Shown here: one piece after another, positions 34,247 to 42,802 of the stretch | Position numbering within the stretch: position 1 is the first letter of the stretch | Layout: the number at the start of each line of letters is the position of its first letter | NCBI GenBank assembly: GCA_904397865.1 | Contig: CAJFOS010000011.1 | Coordinates: 124,001-188,000, forward strand | From: Candidatus Allochristensenella caecavium | Lineage (GTDB): Bacteria; Bacillota; Clostridia; Christensenellales; QAND01 | Reading direction: 5' to 3' | DNA length: 64,000 nt | Made by a program: the position numbers and the translations under genes | Notes under the pieces: model-generated | The model's database searches: none | What the model saw: only the letters and a program-made list of their open reading frames with translations | What the model was told of the DNA's origin: nothing

Positions 34247-34732
34247 ATGATTCGTTTTGCCATCTTAACTATCAGTGACAAAGCCGCCGCCGGATTGCGC
34301 GAGGATGCCAGCGGCCCGGCGCTGGCGTCCTTTGTTCAAGCCTATGGAACAGTCTGTCATATGGCCGTCCTGCCGGACGAACAGGCAAGGATTGAACAGG
34401 CCCTGCGGACGCTGTGTGACCAAGACCGGGCAGATGTCATCCTCACTACCGGCGGAACGGGCTTTGCCCCCCGCGATGTTACACCGGAAGCAACCGCTGC
34501 CGTATGCACACGCATGGCCCCCGGCTTGGGCGAAGCGATGCGCGCCGCATCGCTTGCCATCACCCCGCATGCCGTCCTTTCGCGCGCCATAGCCGGTATC
34601 CGCCAACGCAGTGTTATCATCAACCTGCCCGGCAGCCCCAAAGCGGCGATAGAGTGCATCCGTGTGATTGCCGGTACATTCACGCACATGGTGGAAACCC
34701 TGCGTGGACAGGCCTACGAATGCGGCCGTTGA
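34247..34732 (+). CDS. mogA: Molybdopterin adenylyltransferase
   Basis: A MogA/MoaB-fold enzyme of 161 residues that activates molybdopterin by adenylation before metal insertion. The signature TTGGTGFAPRDVTPEAT and the NLPGSPKAAI motif are complete. ATG at 34247 follows a GGGGGTT ribosome site; the frame extends 17 codons upstream without one. It is transcribed toward the MOSC-moaA-moaC genes on the other strand, so the cofactor genes form two facing units. MoaB-type binding without catalysis is the alternative. Confidence 0.9.
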   Translation: MIRFAILTISDKAAAGLREDASGPALASFVQAYGTVCHMAVLPDEQARIEQALRTLCDQDRADVILTTGGTGFAPRDVTPEATAAVCTRMAPGLGEAMRAASLAITPHAVLSRAIAGIRQRSVIINLPGSPKAAIECIRVIAGTFTHMVETLRGQAYECGR

Positions 34733-34742
34733 CCGTCAAATC

Positions 34743-34789
34743 ATAAAAAAGAGCGTGCATCTTGCAAGAAAATGCACGCTCTTTTTTAT
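34743..34789. terminator. Bidirectional terminator between mogA and the MOSC gene
   Basis: AAAAAAGAGCGTGCAT pairs with ATGCACGCTCTTTTTT. Confidence 0.88.
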
Positions 34790-35226
34790 GGTTTGGACAA
34801 AATGTCCACCGAATCGCCGGGGTGTAGTTCCCCCCCCTTTAATATTCGGACAAAAATGCCTTCGCGGGGCATGATACATGTCCCCAGTTTTTGGAAAATA
34901 GCGCAATGTTGATGACACTGCTTGCCAATTTGTGTGACCTCAGCTTCGCAGGTACCCAGCCGCAGCCGCGTCCCCACCGGCAGGGTATGCAGCGTGATGC
35001 CTTGCGTAGTAATGTTCTCCGCAAAGTCCCCTGGGGTCAAATCCGATGCACCGAGCGCAATCATTCGGTCAATGCTCTCCTGCGCCAGTAAGCTGACTTG
35101 CCGATGCCAGGGGCCCGCGTGTACATCGCCTTCCAACCCATAGTTTTCCCTCACCTGTGCCTGTGGTACAGGTACCTTGGGTTCGCCCTTGCGCTTGCTG
35201 ATATTGATGGAAACAATCTTCGCCAT
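34786..35226 (-). CDS. MOSC domain protein
   Basis: A stand-alone MOSC domain of 146 residues, related to the C-terminal domain of molybdenum cofactor sulfurases. Visible family features are the VRENYGLEGDVHAGPWHRQVSLL stretch, LTPGDFAENI and the single conserved Cys-containing segment GKQCHQHCAIF. Its likely role is handling sulfur or the cofactor in Mo or W enzyme maturation. It is last in the moaC-moaA-MOSC operon, 10 bases after moaA. Confidence 0.88.
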   Translation of the reverse strand: MAKIVSINISKRKGEPKVPVPQAQVRENYGLEGDVHAGPWHRQVSLLAQESIDRMIALGASDLTPGDFAENITTQGITLHTLPVGTRLRLGTCEAEVTQIGKQCHQHCAIFQKLGTCIMPREGIFVRILKGGELHPGDSVDILSKP

Positions 35227-35236
35227 TTTCTACCTC

Positions 35237-36175
35237 TTATCCGCCGATATGACACAGTCCCCGCGCGTCCGTAAACTGCTCACAAAACCGATGTGCTTCC
35301 GGTTTTGCCGCAATCGCCTGCCGCAACAGGCACACTGTCGCCTCTACTCCTTGGGCCAACGCCTCCGTTATATCCATCTGTTCCGGATTGCCCAGGCATG
35401 GCCGGCACGCTGCATCACTGGTAAAGCGCAGCCGGTTGCATTGCTTGCAGAAACGGTGACTCATCGGACTGATGAACCCCACTGTTCCTTTGAATCCTTC
35501 AATGCGATACAGACGTGCACTCTGCGCCGCCCTTCCTTGTTCAACTGGAATCAGATACGGGCGTTGTCGTACAACCTCCTGTTCGGTCAGAACAGGCTGC
35601 TGGCCTGCATGCGGGCCAAAGGGCATGCGTTCAATGAAACGAACCTGTACTGGCCGGTCTTTGGCTAGTGCCATCAGTGCGTCGAGCTCGTTTTCATTCC
35701 AGCCTCGCAACAGCAACGCATTGATTTTGACCGGCATGCCAAGGGCCAATGCCGCATCCATGGCCTTATATACTTGCACGATATGCCCGCCGGTCAACGC
35801 TTCGTACCGCTGCGGCTGACATGTATCCAAACTCAAATTCAGCCGCATCAACCCTGCCGCCTGCAATCCCGGTAAGCGTGCGGCCAAGTGCTGACCGTTG
35901 CTGGTCATGGCGATATCGGTGAAGGCCGCGTGCCGGCGGGCCAACGATAGGATATCCTCCAAATCCGGCCGCAGGGACGGCTCTCCGCCCGTAAACCGAA
36001 TTTTGCTGAACTGCAGGCGCGCCAGCGCTTCCAGCAAAACGGCCAGCTGCGGCAACGTCCATTCCCGCGTGGATTCCCTCGCCCCCTGCGGGCAACAATA
36101 GGTACACCGCAGATTGCACCGCTGGGTCAATGAAATACGCGCGTAATCGATTGTGCGTCCAAACGCGTCCTGCAC
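35237..36175 (-). CDS. moaA: GTP 3',8-cyclase
   Basis: A radical SAM enzyme that starts molybdopterin synthesis by converting GTP to 3',8-cyclo-GTP. Its 312 residues show the N-terminal cluster ligands Cys20, Cys24 and Cys27 (RCNLRCTYC), the GGEP motif for SAM, the second cluster (FCKQCNRLRFTSDAACRPC) and the conserved C-terminal Gly-Gly that activates the enzyme. Slightly shorter than usual but complete. In operon with moaC (22 bases upstream). Confidence 0.96.
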   Translation of the reverse strand: MQDAFGRTIDYARISLTQRCNLRCTYCCPQGARESTREWTLPQLAVLLEALARLQFSKIRFTGGEPSLRPDLEDILSLARRHAAFTDIAMTSNGQHLAARLPGLQAAGLMRLNLSLDTCQPQRYEALTGGHIVQVYKAMDAALALGMPVKINALLLRGWNENELDALMALAKDRPVQVRFIERMPFGPHAGQQPVLTEQEVVRQRPYLIPVEQGRAAQSARLYRIEGFKGTVGFISPMSHRFCKQCNRLRFTSDAACRPCLGNPEQMDITEALAQGVEATVCLLRQAIAAKPEAHRFCEQFTDARGLCHIGG

Positions 36176-36197
36176 GGCGCGCCCCCTTTACCTGTTT

Positions 36198-36674
36198 TTA
36201 TTCTGTCTCACGCATAAACGTACCGGATTTTCCGCCCGTCTTTTCCAAAAGCATGGTCTGTTCAATCACCATCGCACGATCGATGGCTTTGCACATATCA
36301 TAGATGGTCAGGGCAGCCGCACTCACCGCCGTCAGCGCTTCCATCTCCACTCCTGTTTTATATGTACAGCGCACCGTAGCCGTGATTTGCACACAATCCG
36401 TACCTTGTGCGCAACACTGCACTTCAATTCCATCCAACGGGAGCGGATGGCACATCGGAATCCATTCCGCCGTACGTTTGGCTGCCATGATGCCCGCAAT
36501 CCGCGCACAGGCGAATACGTCGCCTTTAGGCACCTCGCCGGACTGGATGCACTGCAGCGTCTGCGGCTGCATCCGCACGCAGGCTTGCGCCGTTGCACTC
36601 CGTTGGGTGTATGCCTTTTCCCCCACGTCCACCATCCTTGCGCGTCCCTGTTCATCCAGATGCGTCAACGGCAT
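36198..36674 (-). CDS. moaC: Cyclic pyranopterin monophosphate synthase
   Basis: It converts 3',8-cyclo-GTP from MoaA to cPMP. The 158-residue protein contains MVDVGEK, the [29 protein letters not shown] block and [24 protein letters not shown] with the catalytic Lys, all typical. It is the first gene of moaC-moaA-MOSC. No moaD, moaE or moeA is in the window, so the rest of the pathway lies elsewhere. Confidence 0.96.
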   Translation of the reverse strand: MPLTHLDEQGRARMVDVGEKAYTQRSATAQACVRMQPQTLQCIQSGEVPKGDVFACARIAGIMAAKRTAEWIPMCHPLPLDGIEVQCCAQGTDCVQITATVRCTYKTGVEMEALTAVSAAALTIYDMCKAIDRAMVIEQTMLLEKTGGKSGTFMRETE

Positions 36675-36739
36675 GCCAATACCCCCTTTTCACTTTTTCT
36701 CTATTGTAATAGATGGCGGGTGATTTGTATATCGTCTAC

Positions 36740-36770
36740 AAAAAAAGCTGCCGTTTTCACCGGCAGCTTT
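36740..36770 (-). terminator. Terminator of the DUF134-mrp-NifX-like operon
   Basis: GCTGCCG pairs with CGGCAGC, followed by T7 on the minus strand. Confidence 0.8.
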
Positions 36771-36777
36771 TACTGGG

Positions 36778-37167
36778 TCAATGGTTGCCGCAATGGCAGG
36801 TATGCCCTTCTTCATGCCCGTGTGCATGGCCATGATGATTGCAAAGCACGATGGGCCGTTTTTCCAGCGTGCCTTTGGCATATTGCTCCAGCGCCTGTTC
36901 CACACCGCCCTGCACGCCGGCAAAAATTTCAATTTGCGCGGCTTCCAGCGCATTTTTTGCGCCGGCGCCAATCCCGCCGCAAATCAGCACCTGCACGCCG
37001 TTGGCTTTGAGCAAACCTGCCGATGCTTCATGACCGCTCCCGCTGGCATCAAGCAGTTCCGTCTGTTGCACAACGCCATCCGTCACCTGGGCCAGCGTAA
37101 ACTGCTTGCAATGACCAAAATGCTGAAATATCTGTTTGTTTTCATCCGTCGTAACCGCTACTTTCAT
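36778..37167 (-). CDS. NifX/NifB-type dinitrogenase cofactor-domain protein
   Basis: A 129-residue protein of the dinitrogenase iron-molybdenum cofactor (NifX/NafY/YhcN) superfamily, starting MKVAVTTDENKQIFQHFGHC and with ICGGIGAGAKNAL, the usual core. It ends in a His/Cys-rich tail (NHHGHAHGHEEGHTCHC), which probably binds metal. No nif structural genes are present, so a role as small Fe-S or metal cluster carrier is more likely than nitrogen fixation. It follows mrp by 11 bases in one operon. Confidence 0.9.
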   Translation of the reverse strand: MKVAVTTDENKQIFQHFGHCKQFTLAQVTDGVVQQTELLDASGSGHEASAGLLKANGVQVLICGGIGAGAKNALEAAQIEIFAGVQGGVEQALEQYAKGTLEKRPIVLCNHHGHAHGHEEGHTCHCGNH

Positions 37168-37178
37168 CTTTATTCCTC

Positions 37179-38006
37179 CTATAGCACCTGAATGGCGTCG
37201 GCCGCCTGGGCCAGACGCGCCCCCTGATACGATTCAAATTCCCCTGCATCGCATGCCTGCGCAATCTGGGGGTCCAGCGGCAGGCGCGCCAGCAACGGCA
37301 TATGGTATTGCATGGCCACCTGTTCTGCATGGCTTTGCCCGAAGATTTCAATCTTCTTTTTGCAGTCCGGGCATTCAATATAGCTCATATTCTCTACCAA
37401 GCCCAGGATAGGCACATTCATCATCTTCGCCATGTTGACGGCCTTGCCCACAATCATGGATACCAAATCCTGCGGGGATGTCACAATGATAATGCCGTCC
37501 ACCGGCAACGACTGAAAGACCGTAAGCGGCACATCCCCCGTGCCTGGCGGCATATCCACAAACATATAATCGATATTCGTCCAAATAACATCCGTCCAAA
37601 ATTGTTTGACGGTGTTGGCAATTATTGGGCCGCGCCAGACGACCGGCATGGTCTCTTCATCCAGCAACAGATTGATGGACATTACCTCCACGCCGCCTTT
37701 GCTGGTCACTGGATGCAAACCGAATTCACTGCCCGTGGCTTTTTCATGGATGCCAAAAATCTTTGGAATGGACGGGCCCGTGATATCCGCATCCAATACC
37801 GCGGTATGAAAGCCGCGCCGGTTCATCTCCACCGCCAGCATGGACGTCACCAGCGATTTACCAACGCCGCCCTTGCCGCTGACCACGCCAATGACCTTCT
37901 TGACCTGGCTCATGGGGTTCAGTTTTTCGTGCAAATCCACTTTTTCCTGGCGGGAACCACAGTTGGCCGCACAGGAATCACAATTGTGCGTACATTCTTC
38001 ACTCAT
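37179..38006 (-). CDS. mrp: Mrp/NBP35-type iron-sulfur carrier ATPase
   Basis: A P-loop ATPase of 275 residues that assembles and delivers Fe-S clusters. The N-terminus carries Cys5, Cys9, Cys12 and Cys16 (CTHNCDSCAANC), as in NBP35. The deviant Walker A GVVSGKGGVGKS and the bridging-cluster CxxC (ECPDCKK) are present. ATG at 38006 is chosen by its AAAGGAGAC ribosome site and by the Cys cluster at the N-terminus. Its start overlaps the end of the DUF134 gene. Confidence 0.95.
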   Translation of the reverse strand: MSEECTHNCDSCAANCGSRQEKVDLHEKLNPMSQVKKVIGVVSGKGGVGKSLVTSMLAVEMNRRGFHTAVLDADITGPSIPKIFGIHEKATGSEFGLHPVTSKGGVEVMSINLLLDEETMPVVWRGPIIANTVKQFWTDVIWTNIDYMFVDMPPGTGDVPLTVFQSLPVDGIIIVTSPQDLVSMIVGKAVNMAKMMNVPILGLVENMSYIECPDCKKKIEIFGQSHAEQVAMQYHMPLLARLPLDPQIAQACDAGEFESYQGARLAQAADAIQVL

Positions 38007-38358
38007 GGATATCGTCTCCTTTTTCGCTTTGAAAACAACATTGTCCGCATCGCCCCTCACACTGGCAATGCGTCTGTGCTACCTTGTAATGGCCGCCTTG
38101 AATGCGGATTCCTTTTCCGCTCACCAGCGCCTGTGCACTGTGCCGGCGAGCCTGATATAAAATGCGTTGGAATGTGCCGCGCGACACCAACATGCGCGCA
38201 GCGGCCCGGTCCTGGTCCCATCCTTCCAAGTCACATAGACGCAGGGCCTCCAGCTCTTCGACACGCATGGTAATCATTTCTTCACAGCCCTTTTCCGGCA
38301 AAAACGTCCGGCAGGCAGGTTCCGCGCATACACGTCTGCAAATGGGGTTGCGCGCCAT
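37999..38358 (-). CDS. DUF134 family DNA-binding protein
   Basis: A 119-residue helix-turn-helix protein of the DUF134 family, which is regularly found beside Mrp and NifX-like genes. Conserved parts are the N-terminal Cys-containing region (RRVCAEPACRTF), the helix-turn-helix (EALRLCDLEGWDQDRAAARMLVSRGTFQRIL) and a C-terminal Cys pair region (CQCEGRCGQCC), which could bind a metal or Fe-S cluster. It heads the operon and may regulate it. Confidence 0.92.
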   Translation of the reverse strand: MARNPICRRVCAEPACRTFLPEKGCEEMITMRVEELEALRLCDLEGWDQDRAAARMLVSRGTFQRILYQARRHSAQALVSGKGIRIQGGHYKVAQTHCQCEGRCGQCCFQSEKGDDIHE

Positions 38359-38438
38359 GATTCACCGTTCCTTTCATGGGCATATGCACAAAATGATTAT
38401 AGCACGCGTGTTTGAAAAGTCAACCGATGGCTTGGTGT

Positions 38439-38474
38439 AAAAAAAGCGCCCTTTCCCGCCGGGAAAAGGCGCTC
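38439..38474 (-). terminator. Terminator after the sortase gene
   Basis: AGCGCC-TTTCCC pairs with GGGAAA-GGCGCT; T7 follows on the minus strand. Confidence 0.8.
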
Positions 38475-38484
38475 ACTTTATTCG

Positions 38485-39267
38485 CTATTCAACCAAGCGC
38501 GCATACACCAGCAAACGGTGTGTTGCTACGCGTACCGGCGTGCAGGTTACCAGCATCAATTCCTTGTCGCTGGTGCTAGCATACATCATGCTCGGCACTT
38601 CCTCCGGCAAAACAGTCTTGACATCATACACCTGATAGGTATACGAGTTGCCCGCTTTATCCTTCAAGACAATCTGGCTTCCCGCCACCACCTCATCCAG
38701 GCGGTTAAAATGCCGGCCGTAAGTGTACATACGGTGGCCAAACAGCACACAGCGTCCCTGTTCACCAATGCCCGCCGTCCCTTCCATCCAGCCGATGGCA
38801 TATCGCAGATTCACCGTCGTCGCACCCTTCGCGACAGGCATATCCAAATTGATGACCGGAATGGAAATCCGCCCAATCATCTCGATTTTCACCTTGCCAG
38901 TCGGTGCAGGGGTGGAACTGCCCCACCCCTCCATCTCTTCGCCTTCCACGGCATTGGCGTTGGGGTCCACTTCCATCACGTCCTGGCCCTGTTCCATCGC
39001 AGCGAGCATATCGGCGGTCATGCTGTCCTGCGCTTTATGCTTGAAATAATCGCCTAACAGCATCCATGCACCTACCGCACAGGCGCACAGCCCCGCCGCC
39101 AACAGCGCGATGCTAATCCATTTGCGTTTAGGGTCCATCGGTGGTTTACGACTTTTATGGCTCGTCTTCCCTTTCGGGGCTGTATGATGACGCGTTGTAT
39201 GCGTTTTTTTCTTCTGCTGTTCCATTCGCATCCGCTCTTCCCGGCGGCTTGGCATTCTGGGTTCCAT
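38485..39267 (-). CDS. Sortase, probably class D-like
   Basis: A membrane-anchored cysteine transpeptidase of 260 residues that attaches surface proteins to the wall or other proteins. It has a basic cytoplasmic N-terminus, one membrane helix (about 50-72) and the sortase barrel with catalytic His in LFGHRMYTYGRHFNRL, Cys in LVTCTP and Arg in HRLLVYARL. No LPxTG-type substrate gene is evident nearby, so it may serve distant targets. The class is inferred from motif spacing. Confidence 0.9.
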   Translation of the reverse strand: MEPRMPSRREERMRMEQQKKKTHTTRHHTAPKGKTSHKSRKPPMDPKRKWISIALLAAGLCACAVGAWMLLGDYFKHKAQDSMTADMLAAMEQGQDVMEVDPNANAVEGEEMEGWGSSTPAPTGKVKIEMIGRISIPVINLDMPVAKGATTVNLRYAIGWMEGTAGIGEQGRCVLFGHRMYTYGRHFNRLDEVVAGSQIVLKDKAGNSYTYQVYDVKTVLPEEVPSMMYASTSDKELMLVTCTPVRVATHRLLVYARLVE

Positions 39268-39347
39268 TTCCCCGCTCCCCTCTTATTTCTCTGGGCGCAT
39301 GCATTATACGTATCATACCATACACGGGGGAAATTGAAAACGTGCCC

Positions 39348-40484
39348 TTACCGTAATACCGAAAAGGAGGTCTCCTCATTCAATGATTGCATCCTACATA
39401 CCACCGCAACCTGGTCGATACCCTGTTCCTCTACGTAGGCACTCAGCGGGGCGTGATAATACCGCAGGTCAATCAAATGCACCTGCGAATACTGTGCCGC
39501 CAAATACGGGGCCAGGATGTGGGCATAGGAATCCTTTATCAACAATAAGGTTTGACCATTGCCTTGTGGATTATGCGTCACCACGGCCGCGTGATTACCA
39601 CCCAAGTAATAGGTATATTGGTCTTTCTCCTCCAGTTTTTCCGGCCAGAAGAGGGATTCGCGCTGACTGCCGTCGTCCAACACGGTCATGCTAATCGATG
39701 GGCGGTTCAGCGGCGTAAACTGAACGATGGCATCCGCTCGGGCGTTTGCGTCCTTGGCCTTGGAATATGAAGTGCCTAAAAAACCATTTGATACCGTCCG
39801 GTAAGCAAAGTCCGCCGTTTCCATCGGCGTGTATCCCAACGCCTGTACCAGCTGCCGGTACCCCCAATAAGCTCCTTTCTCGTTCCAATGGTGGTCGGTT
39901 CGATAATACAAGCCTTCCTCTGCATGTGCGCGCAATTGCGCAAATACATCGACAAGCGGCGTCTGCTCTGTCAACATTTGAGCAAATGCCTGCTGCTGTT
40001 CCTGCTGATTTGGTTCCGGCGCAAATGCAGGCAGCCAATCCGCCATCGCCCAGGTGGCGGATGGAACCGGCATGACATACACTGGTTTCTGGATTTTTTG
40101 CGCAAACTTTCCCAACGCCTGCGCATTCTGCCGCAGGTTTTCCTTCTGGGTTGCCTCCAATTTGGGCAGCAGATAACCATCCCGGCCAAAATAGACGCCG
40201 TTGTTCTCCTTCTGTCCGCTCGCTTTCTGCAACGTGCTCTTCACACTCGTCCAGCTATCGCGCAACGGAAATTGGTCGGCCAAAAAGTTTTCAAATTCTT
40301 TGGTAAACGTACCGTCGGCTAACGCCTTCAGGTTAAAGGACGGCGCCTGCTGTAACACGCGGTTTTCCTGAACGGAAAACGCCCGTTTGGGCCACAAACA
40401 GAACGCGACAAGCCCTACGCACAGCGTGCCAATAAAAAATAAGATGAACGCCTTCTGTCCCTTCTGTCCAGACGGCTTCGCCAT
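39348..40484 (-). CDS. DHHW-domain protein, AlgJ/AlgX-like
   Basis: A 378-residue membrane-anchored SGNH-related protein of the DHHW family, which works with an MBOAT partner to acylate cell-surface polymers. It has one N-terminal helix (about 12-30), the family motif TDHHWNEKGAYWGY and the C-terminal IKDSYAHIL segment with the nucleophile-type Ser. ATG at 40484 follows GGAGGAA. It lies 14 bases after the MBOAT gene, so both act together. Confidence 0.9.
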   Translation of the reverse strand: MAKPSGQKGQKAFILFFIGTLCVGLVAFCLWPKRAFSVQENRVLQQAPSFNLKALADGTFTKEFENFLADQFPLRDSWTSVKSTLQKASGQKENNGVYFGRDGYLLPKLEATQKENLRQNAQALGKFAQKIQKPVYVMPVPSATWAMADWLPAFAPEPNQQEQQQAFAQMLTEQTPLVDVFAQLRAHAEEGLYYRTDHHWNEKGAYWGYRQLVQALGYTPMETADFAYRTVSNGFLGTSYSKAKDANARADAIVQFTPLNRPSISMTVLDDGSQRESLFWPEKLEEKDQYTYYLGGNHAAVVTHNPQGNGQTLLLIKDSYAHILAPYLAAQYSQVHLIDLRYYHAPLSAYVEEQGIDQVAVVCRMQSLNEETSFSVLR

Positions 40485-40498
40485 GGGGATTCCTCCTT

Positions 40499-41890
40499 CT
40501 AAAAACGGAAATAAAGAAATGGGTTGTACGTCGCATCCACCAAATATGCGATACAAACGAAAAACGCCAGCATACACAGCCCATAAACGACCGTTCGTCC
40601 CACCGGCCCGCTTTGCCGCAGCGTCCGCAGGCCCCGGCGTACCATCGGCGTACAGCAGACCACAATCACCGCCAGCAACGGCAGATTCGTGTACAAGCCA
40701 TAGACGCCCTGTGCATCCCACAGCATGGCACCGCCAAACATCGCCTGTAAAAAGCGCCCGGCCTGTTCCATGGAATCACACGCAAAGAAAACCCAGCTGA
40801 CCAGCACAGCAATGACCGCATATATATGCCGCAGCATGCGCGGCCACTTCGCCAGCCAGCGGCCCAAGAACAACCTTTCCAGAATAATCAACACACCGAA
40901 GTATAATCCCCAACAAACAAAATTCCACGCAGCACCGTGCCACAGCCCGGTCAGCGCCCACACAACCGCCAGGTTGAACACCGTACGCGGCAGGCCCCTG
41001 CGGTTTCCTCCCAGCGGAATATAGACATATTCACGGAACCAAGTCCCCAGGGTAATGTGCCAGCGGCGCCAAAACTCCGAAATACTCTGTGAACAGTAGG
41101 GGTCGTTGAAGTTGCGCGGAAAGGTAAACCCCATCATCCGTCCCAGGCCGATGGCCATGTCGGAATATCCGGCAAAATCAAAATAAATCTGCGCTGCAAA
41201 CGCCACGGCCCCCAGCCATGCCGACAACACGGATAGCGACGGCGCGGCCTGTATCGCTTCCCATAAAACGCCAATATTATTGGCAATGAGCACCTTTTCA
41301 GCCAGCCCCCACAGAAAATGTTCAATGCCCTGCACAAATCCATCGACCGTCACCGTGCGGTGTTCCATCTGCGCTGCAACATCCTGATAGCGCACAATCG
41401 GCCCTGCAATCAACTGCGGAAACATTGATACATACGCGCCAAATGTGACCAGATTCCGTTGTACGGGGGCTTGTCCCCGGTGTACGTCAATGGTGTAAGA
41501 CATTGTCTGGAATGTATAAAAGGAAATGCCGATTGGCAGCGGTAAATGCAGCAGCGGCACCTGCAGGCCTGTCATTTGGTTGAAAATGGAAATGGCAAAA
41601 TCCGCATACTTAAAAAATCCCAGCAATGCCAGATGCATGCCCACGCACGATATCAGTACCCAGCGTTCTTTACGTTTATCGCCGCGCACCTTGTCCACCC
41701 ATTTGCCATGGAAAAAACCAATGCATATGGTCAACGCCATCAGTCCCACATACACGGGTTCGCCCCATGCATAAAAAATCAGGCTGCCCACCAGCAGCAC
41801 CGCATTGCGCCAGCGGGGAGATGCGGCAAAATAACAAAGCAGAAAAACGGGAAGAAAAAAGAAGAGAAACACCAGGCTACTGAATACCAT
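40499..41890 (-). CDS. Membrane-bound O-acyltransferase (DltB/AlgI-like)
   Basis: An MBOAT enzyme of 463 residues with about 11 membrane helices. The family region FWRRWHITLGTWFREYVYIPLGG and the catalytic His in GLWHGAAWNFVCWGLYFG are intact. With the DHHW protein it should transfer acetyl groups to an exopolysaccharide or wall polymer. DltB is less likely because no dltA, dltC or dltD is present. Confidence 0.94.
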   Translation of the reverse strand: MVFSSLVFLFFFLPVFLLCYFAASPRWRNAVLLVGSLIFYAWGEPVYVGLMALTICIGFFHGKWVDKVRGDKRKERWVLISCVGMHLALLGFFKYADFAISIFNQMTGLQVPLLHLPLPIGISFYTFQTMSYTIDVHRGQAPVQRNLVTFGAYVSMFPQLIAGPIVRYQDVAAQMEHRTVTVDGFVQGIEHFLWGLAEKVLIANNIGVLWEAIQAAPSLSVLSAWLGAVAFAAQIYFDFAGYSDMAIGLGRMMGFTFPRNFNDPYCSQSISEFWRRWHITLGTWFREYVYIPLGGNRRGLPRTVFNLAVVWALTGLWHGAAWNFVCWGLYFGVLIILERLFLGRWLAKWPRMLRHIYAVIAVLVSWVFFACDSMEQAGRFLQAMFGGAMLWDAQGVYGLYTNLPLLAVIVVCCTPMVRRGLRTLRQSGPVGRTVVYGLCMLAFFVCIAYLVDATYNPFLYFRF

Positions 41891-41932
41891 TGTTTCCCCT
41901 CCTTTTTTTCGTCCATCCTTTGTTAGATGCGT

Positions 41933-42418
41933 TCAGCCCTGAATAAGTTGTTCAAATATATTTTGAATCTGGGCTGTATCCTCATGAATGGCAAACAGCA
42001 CATAGTTGCCATACGTCTGAATCAACGGATTCTCCGCAATCGTCTTTTGGTCCTCCAAATACATTGCAAAATTCTGCGCAATGGTCTGCGCGCGTTCCCG
42101 GCAGGCTTGTTCGACCATCGCCGTGTCCTGTGCATCCTGAACCTTAAACACCGCCAGTTCATTGGCCTTGATGTTCACCATGGTAAACTGTACGGACGAA
42201 TCCGCCAGCTTGCTGGTATCCAGATTGGGATACATCACCGCCATCGTCTCTGCATCCATAGGGCTGAGCATGGAAAACTCGACCTTTTCAGTGATGGCCT
42301 GCGTCAATTCCTGCGCGGGCATATCCCGATACTTGGCCGTATCGCCACCGCATGCAGCCAGCGTCAGACAGGACAGCGCCGCCATCAAACATATTCCCAT
42401 TCGCATTTTCTTTTGCAT
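41933..42418 (-). CDS. DUF4358 lipoprotein
   Basis: A 161-residue lipoprotein with lipobox LTLAAC (signal of about 23 residues) and a DUF4358-type body: YPNLDTSKLADSSVQFTMVNIKANELAVFKVQDA and a long Gln/Ala helix. In Clostridia it is commonly encoded beside MBOAT/DHHW genes, as here (42 bases before MBOAT), so a role in the same surface acylation system is likely but unproven. Confidence 0.85.
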   Translation of the reverse strand: MQKKMRMGICLMAALSCLTLAACGGDTAKYRDMPAQELTQAITEKVEFSMLSPMDAETMAVMYPNLDTSKLADSSVQFTMVNIKANELAVFKVQDAQDTAMVEQACRERAQTIAQNFAMYLEDQKTIAENPLIQTYGNYVLFAIHEDTAQIQNIFEQLIQG

Positions 42419-42550
42419 CCTTATTTCCTCCCTCCATTTTGCTGCAAAGCATTCCTACTATACCATACCCATTGGGGGCCGCAACCCATTCCCGCAAAAC
42501 GAAACGAAAATTTTACATTTGTTTTGTGACACTTTTTATCGCATATATGG

Positions 42551-42579
42551 TTGACACAGGTGGGACAATCCTCTATCAT
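42551..42579 (+). promoter_or_regulatory. Consensus promoter of the glycine riboswitch transcript
   Basis: TTGACA (42551-42556), 17 bases, TATCAT (42574-42579). Transcription should start about 10 bases before the first aptamer. Confidence 0.85.
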
Positions 42580-42597
42580 AAGGAACGCTGAATGAAC

Positions 42598-42749
42598 GAA
42601 CCGGAAGAGTTTGCCCACCTGCGGCAACGCCGAAGGGGCCTCAACTCTCAGGCAAAAGGACCGGTTCCGGACAGCGCTCTGGAGAAGTCGTTTTGACGCC
42701 GAAGAAGCAATCCTTTTCAAGGAGAATCTTTCAGGTTCCACTACAGAGG
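42598..42749 (+). ncRNA. Tandem glycine riboswitch
   Basis: Two glycine aptamers in a row. Aptamer 1 is 42598-42667, with P1 GAACCGG/CCGGTTC and the conserved CGCCGAAGGGGC and CTCTCAGGCAAAAGGAC blocks. Aptamer 2 is about 42675-42749, with GACGCCGAAGAAGC and a more divergent CTTTCAGG block; its P1 is CTCTG (42676-42680) with CAGAG (42744-42748). The 3' strand of that P1 is also part of a terminator stem, so glycine binding should favour read-through. The regulated gene is of the glycine-transporter family. Confidence 0.9.
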
Positions 42750-42773
42750 CGTATTTGGTGCGCCTCTTTTTTT
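42745..42773 (+). terminator. Riboswitch-controlled terminator
   Basis: AGAGGCG (42745-42751) pairs with CGCCTCT (42761-42767), followed by T7. The AGAG overlaps the second aptamer's P1, so the two structures exclude each other. Confidence 0.85.
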
Positions 42774-42802
42774 GTGCGCAAAAACGAATGGGGGAATTCC
42801 CA

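Noticed and set aside
36778-37167. Nitrogen fixation function for the NifX-like gene
   Set aside because: No nifH, nifD or nifK, and stand-alone members of this family are common outside diazotrophs.
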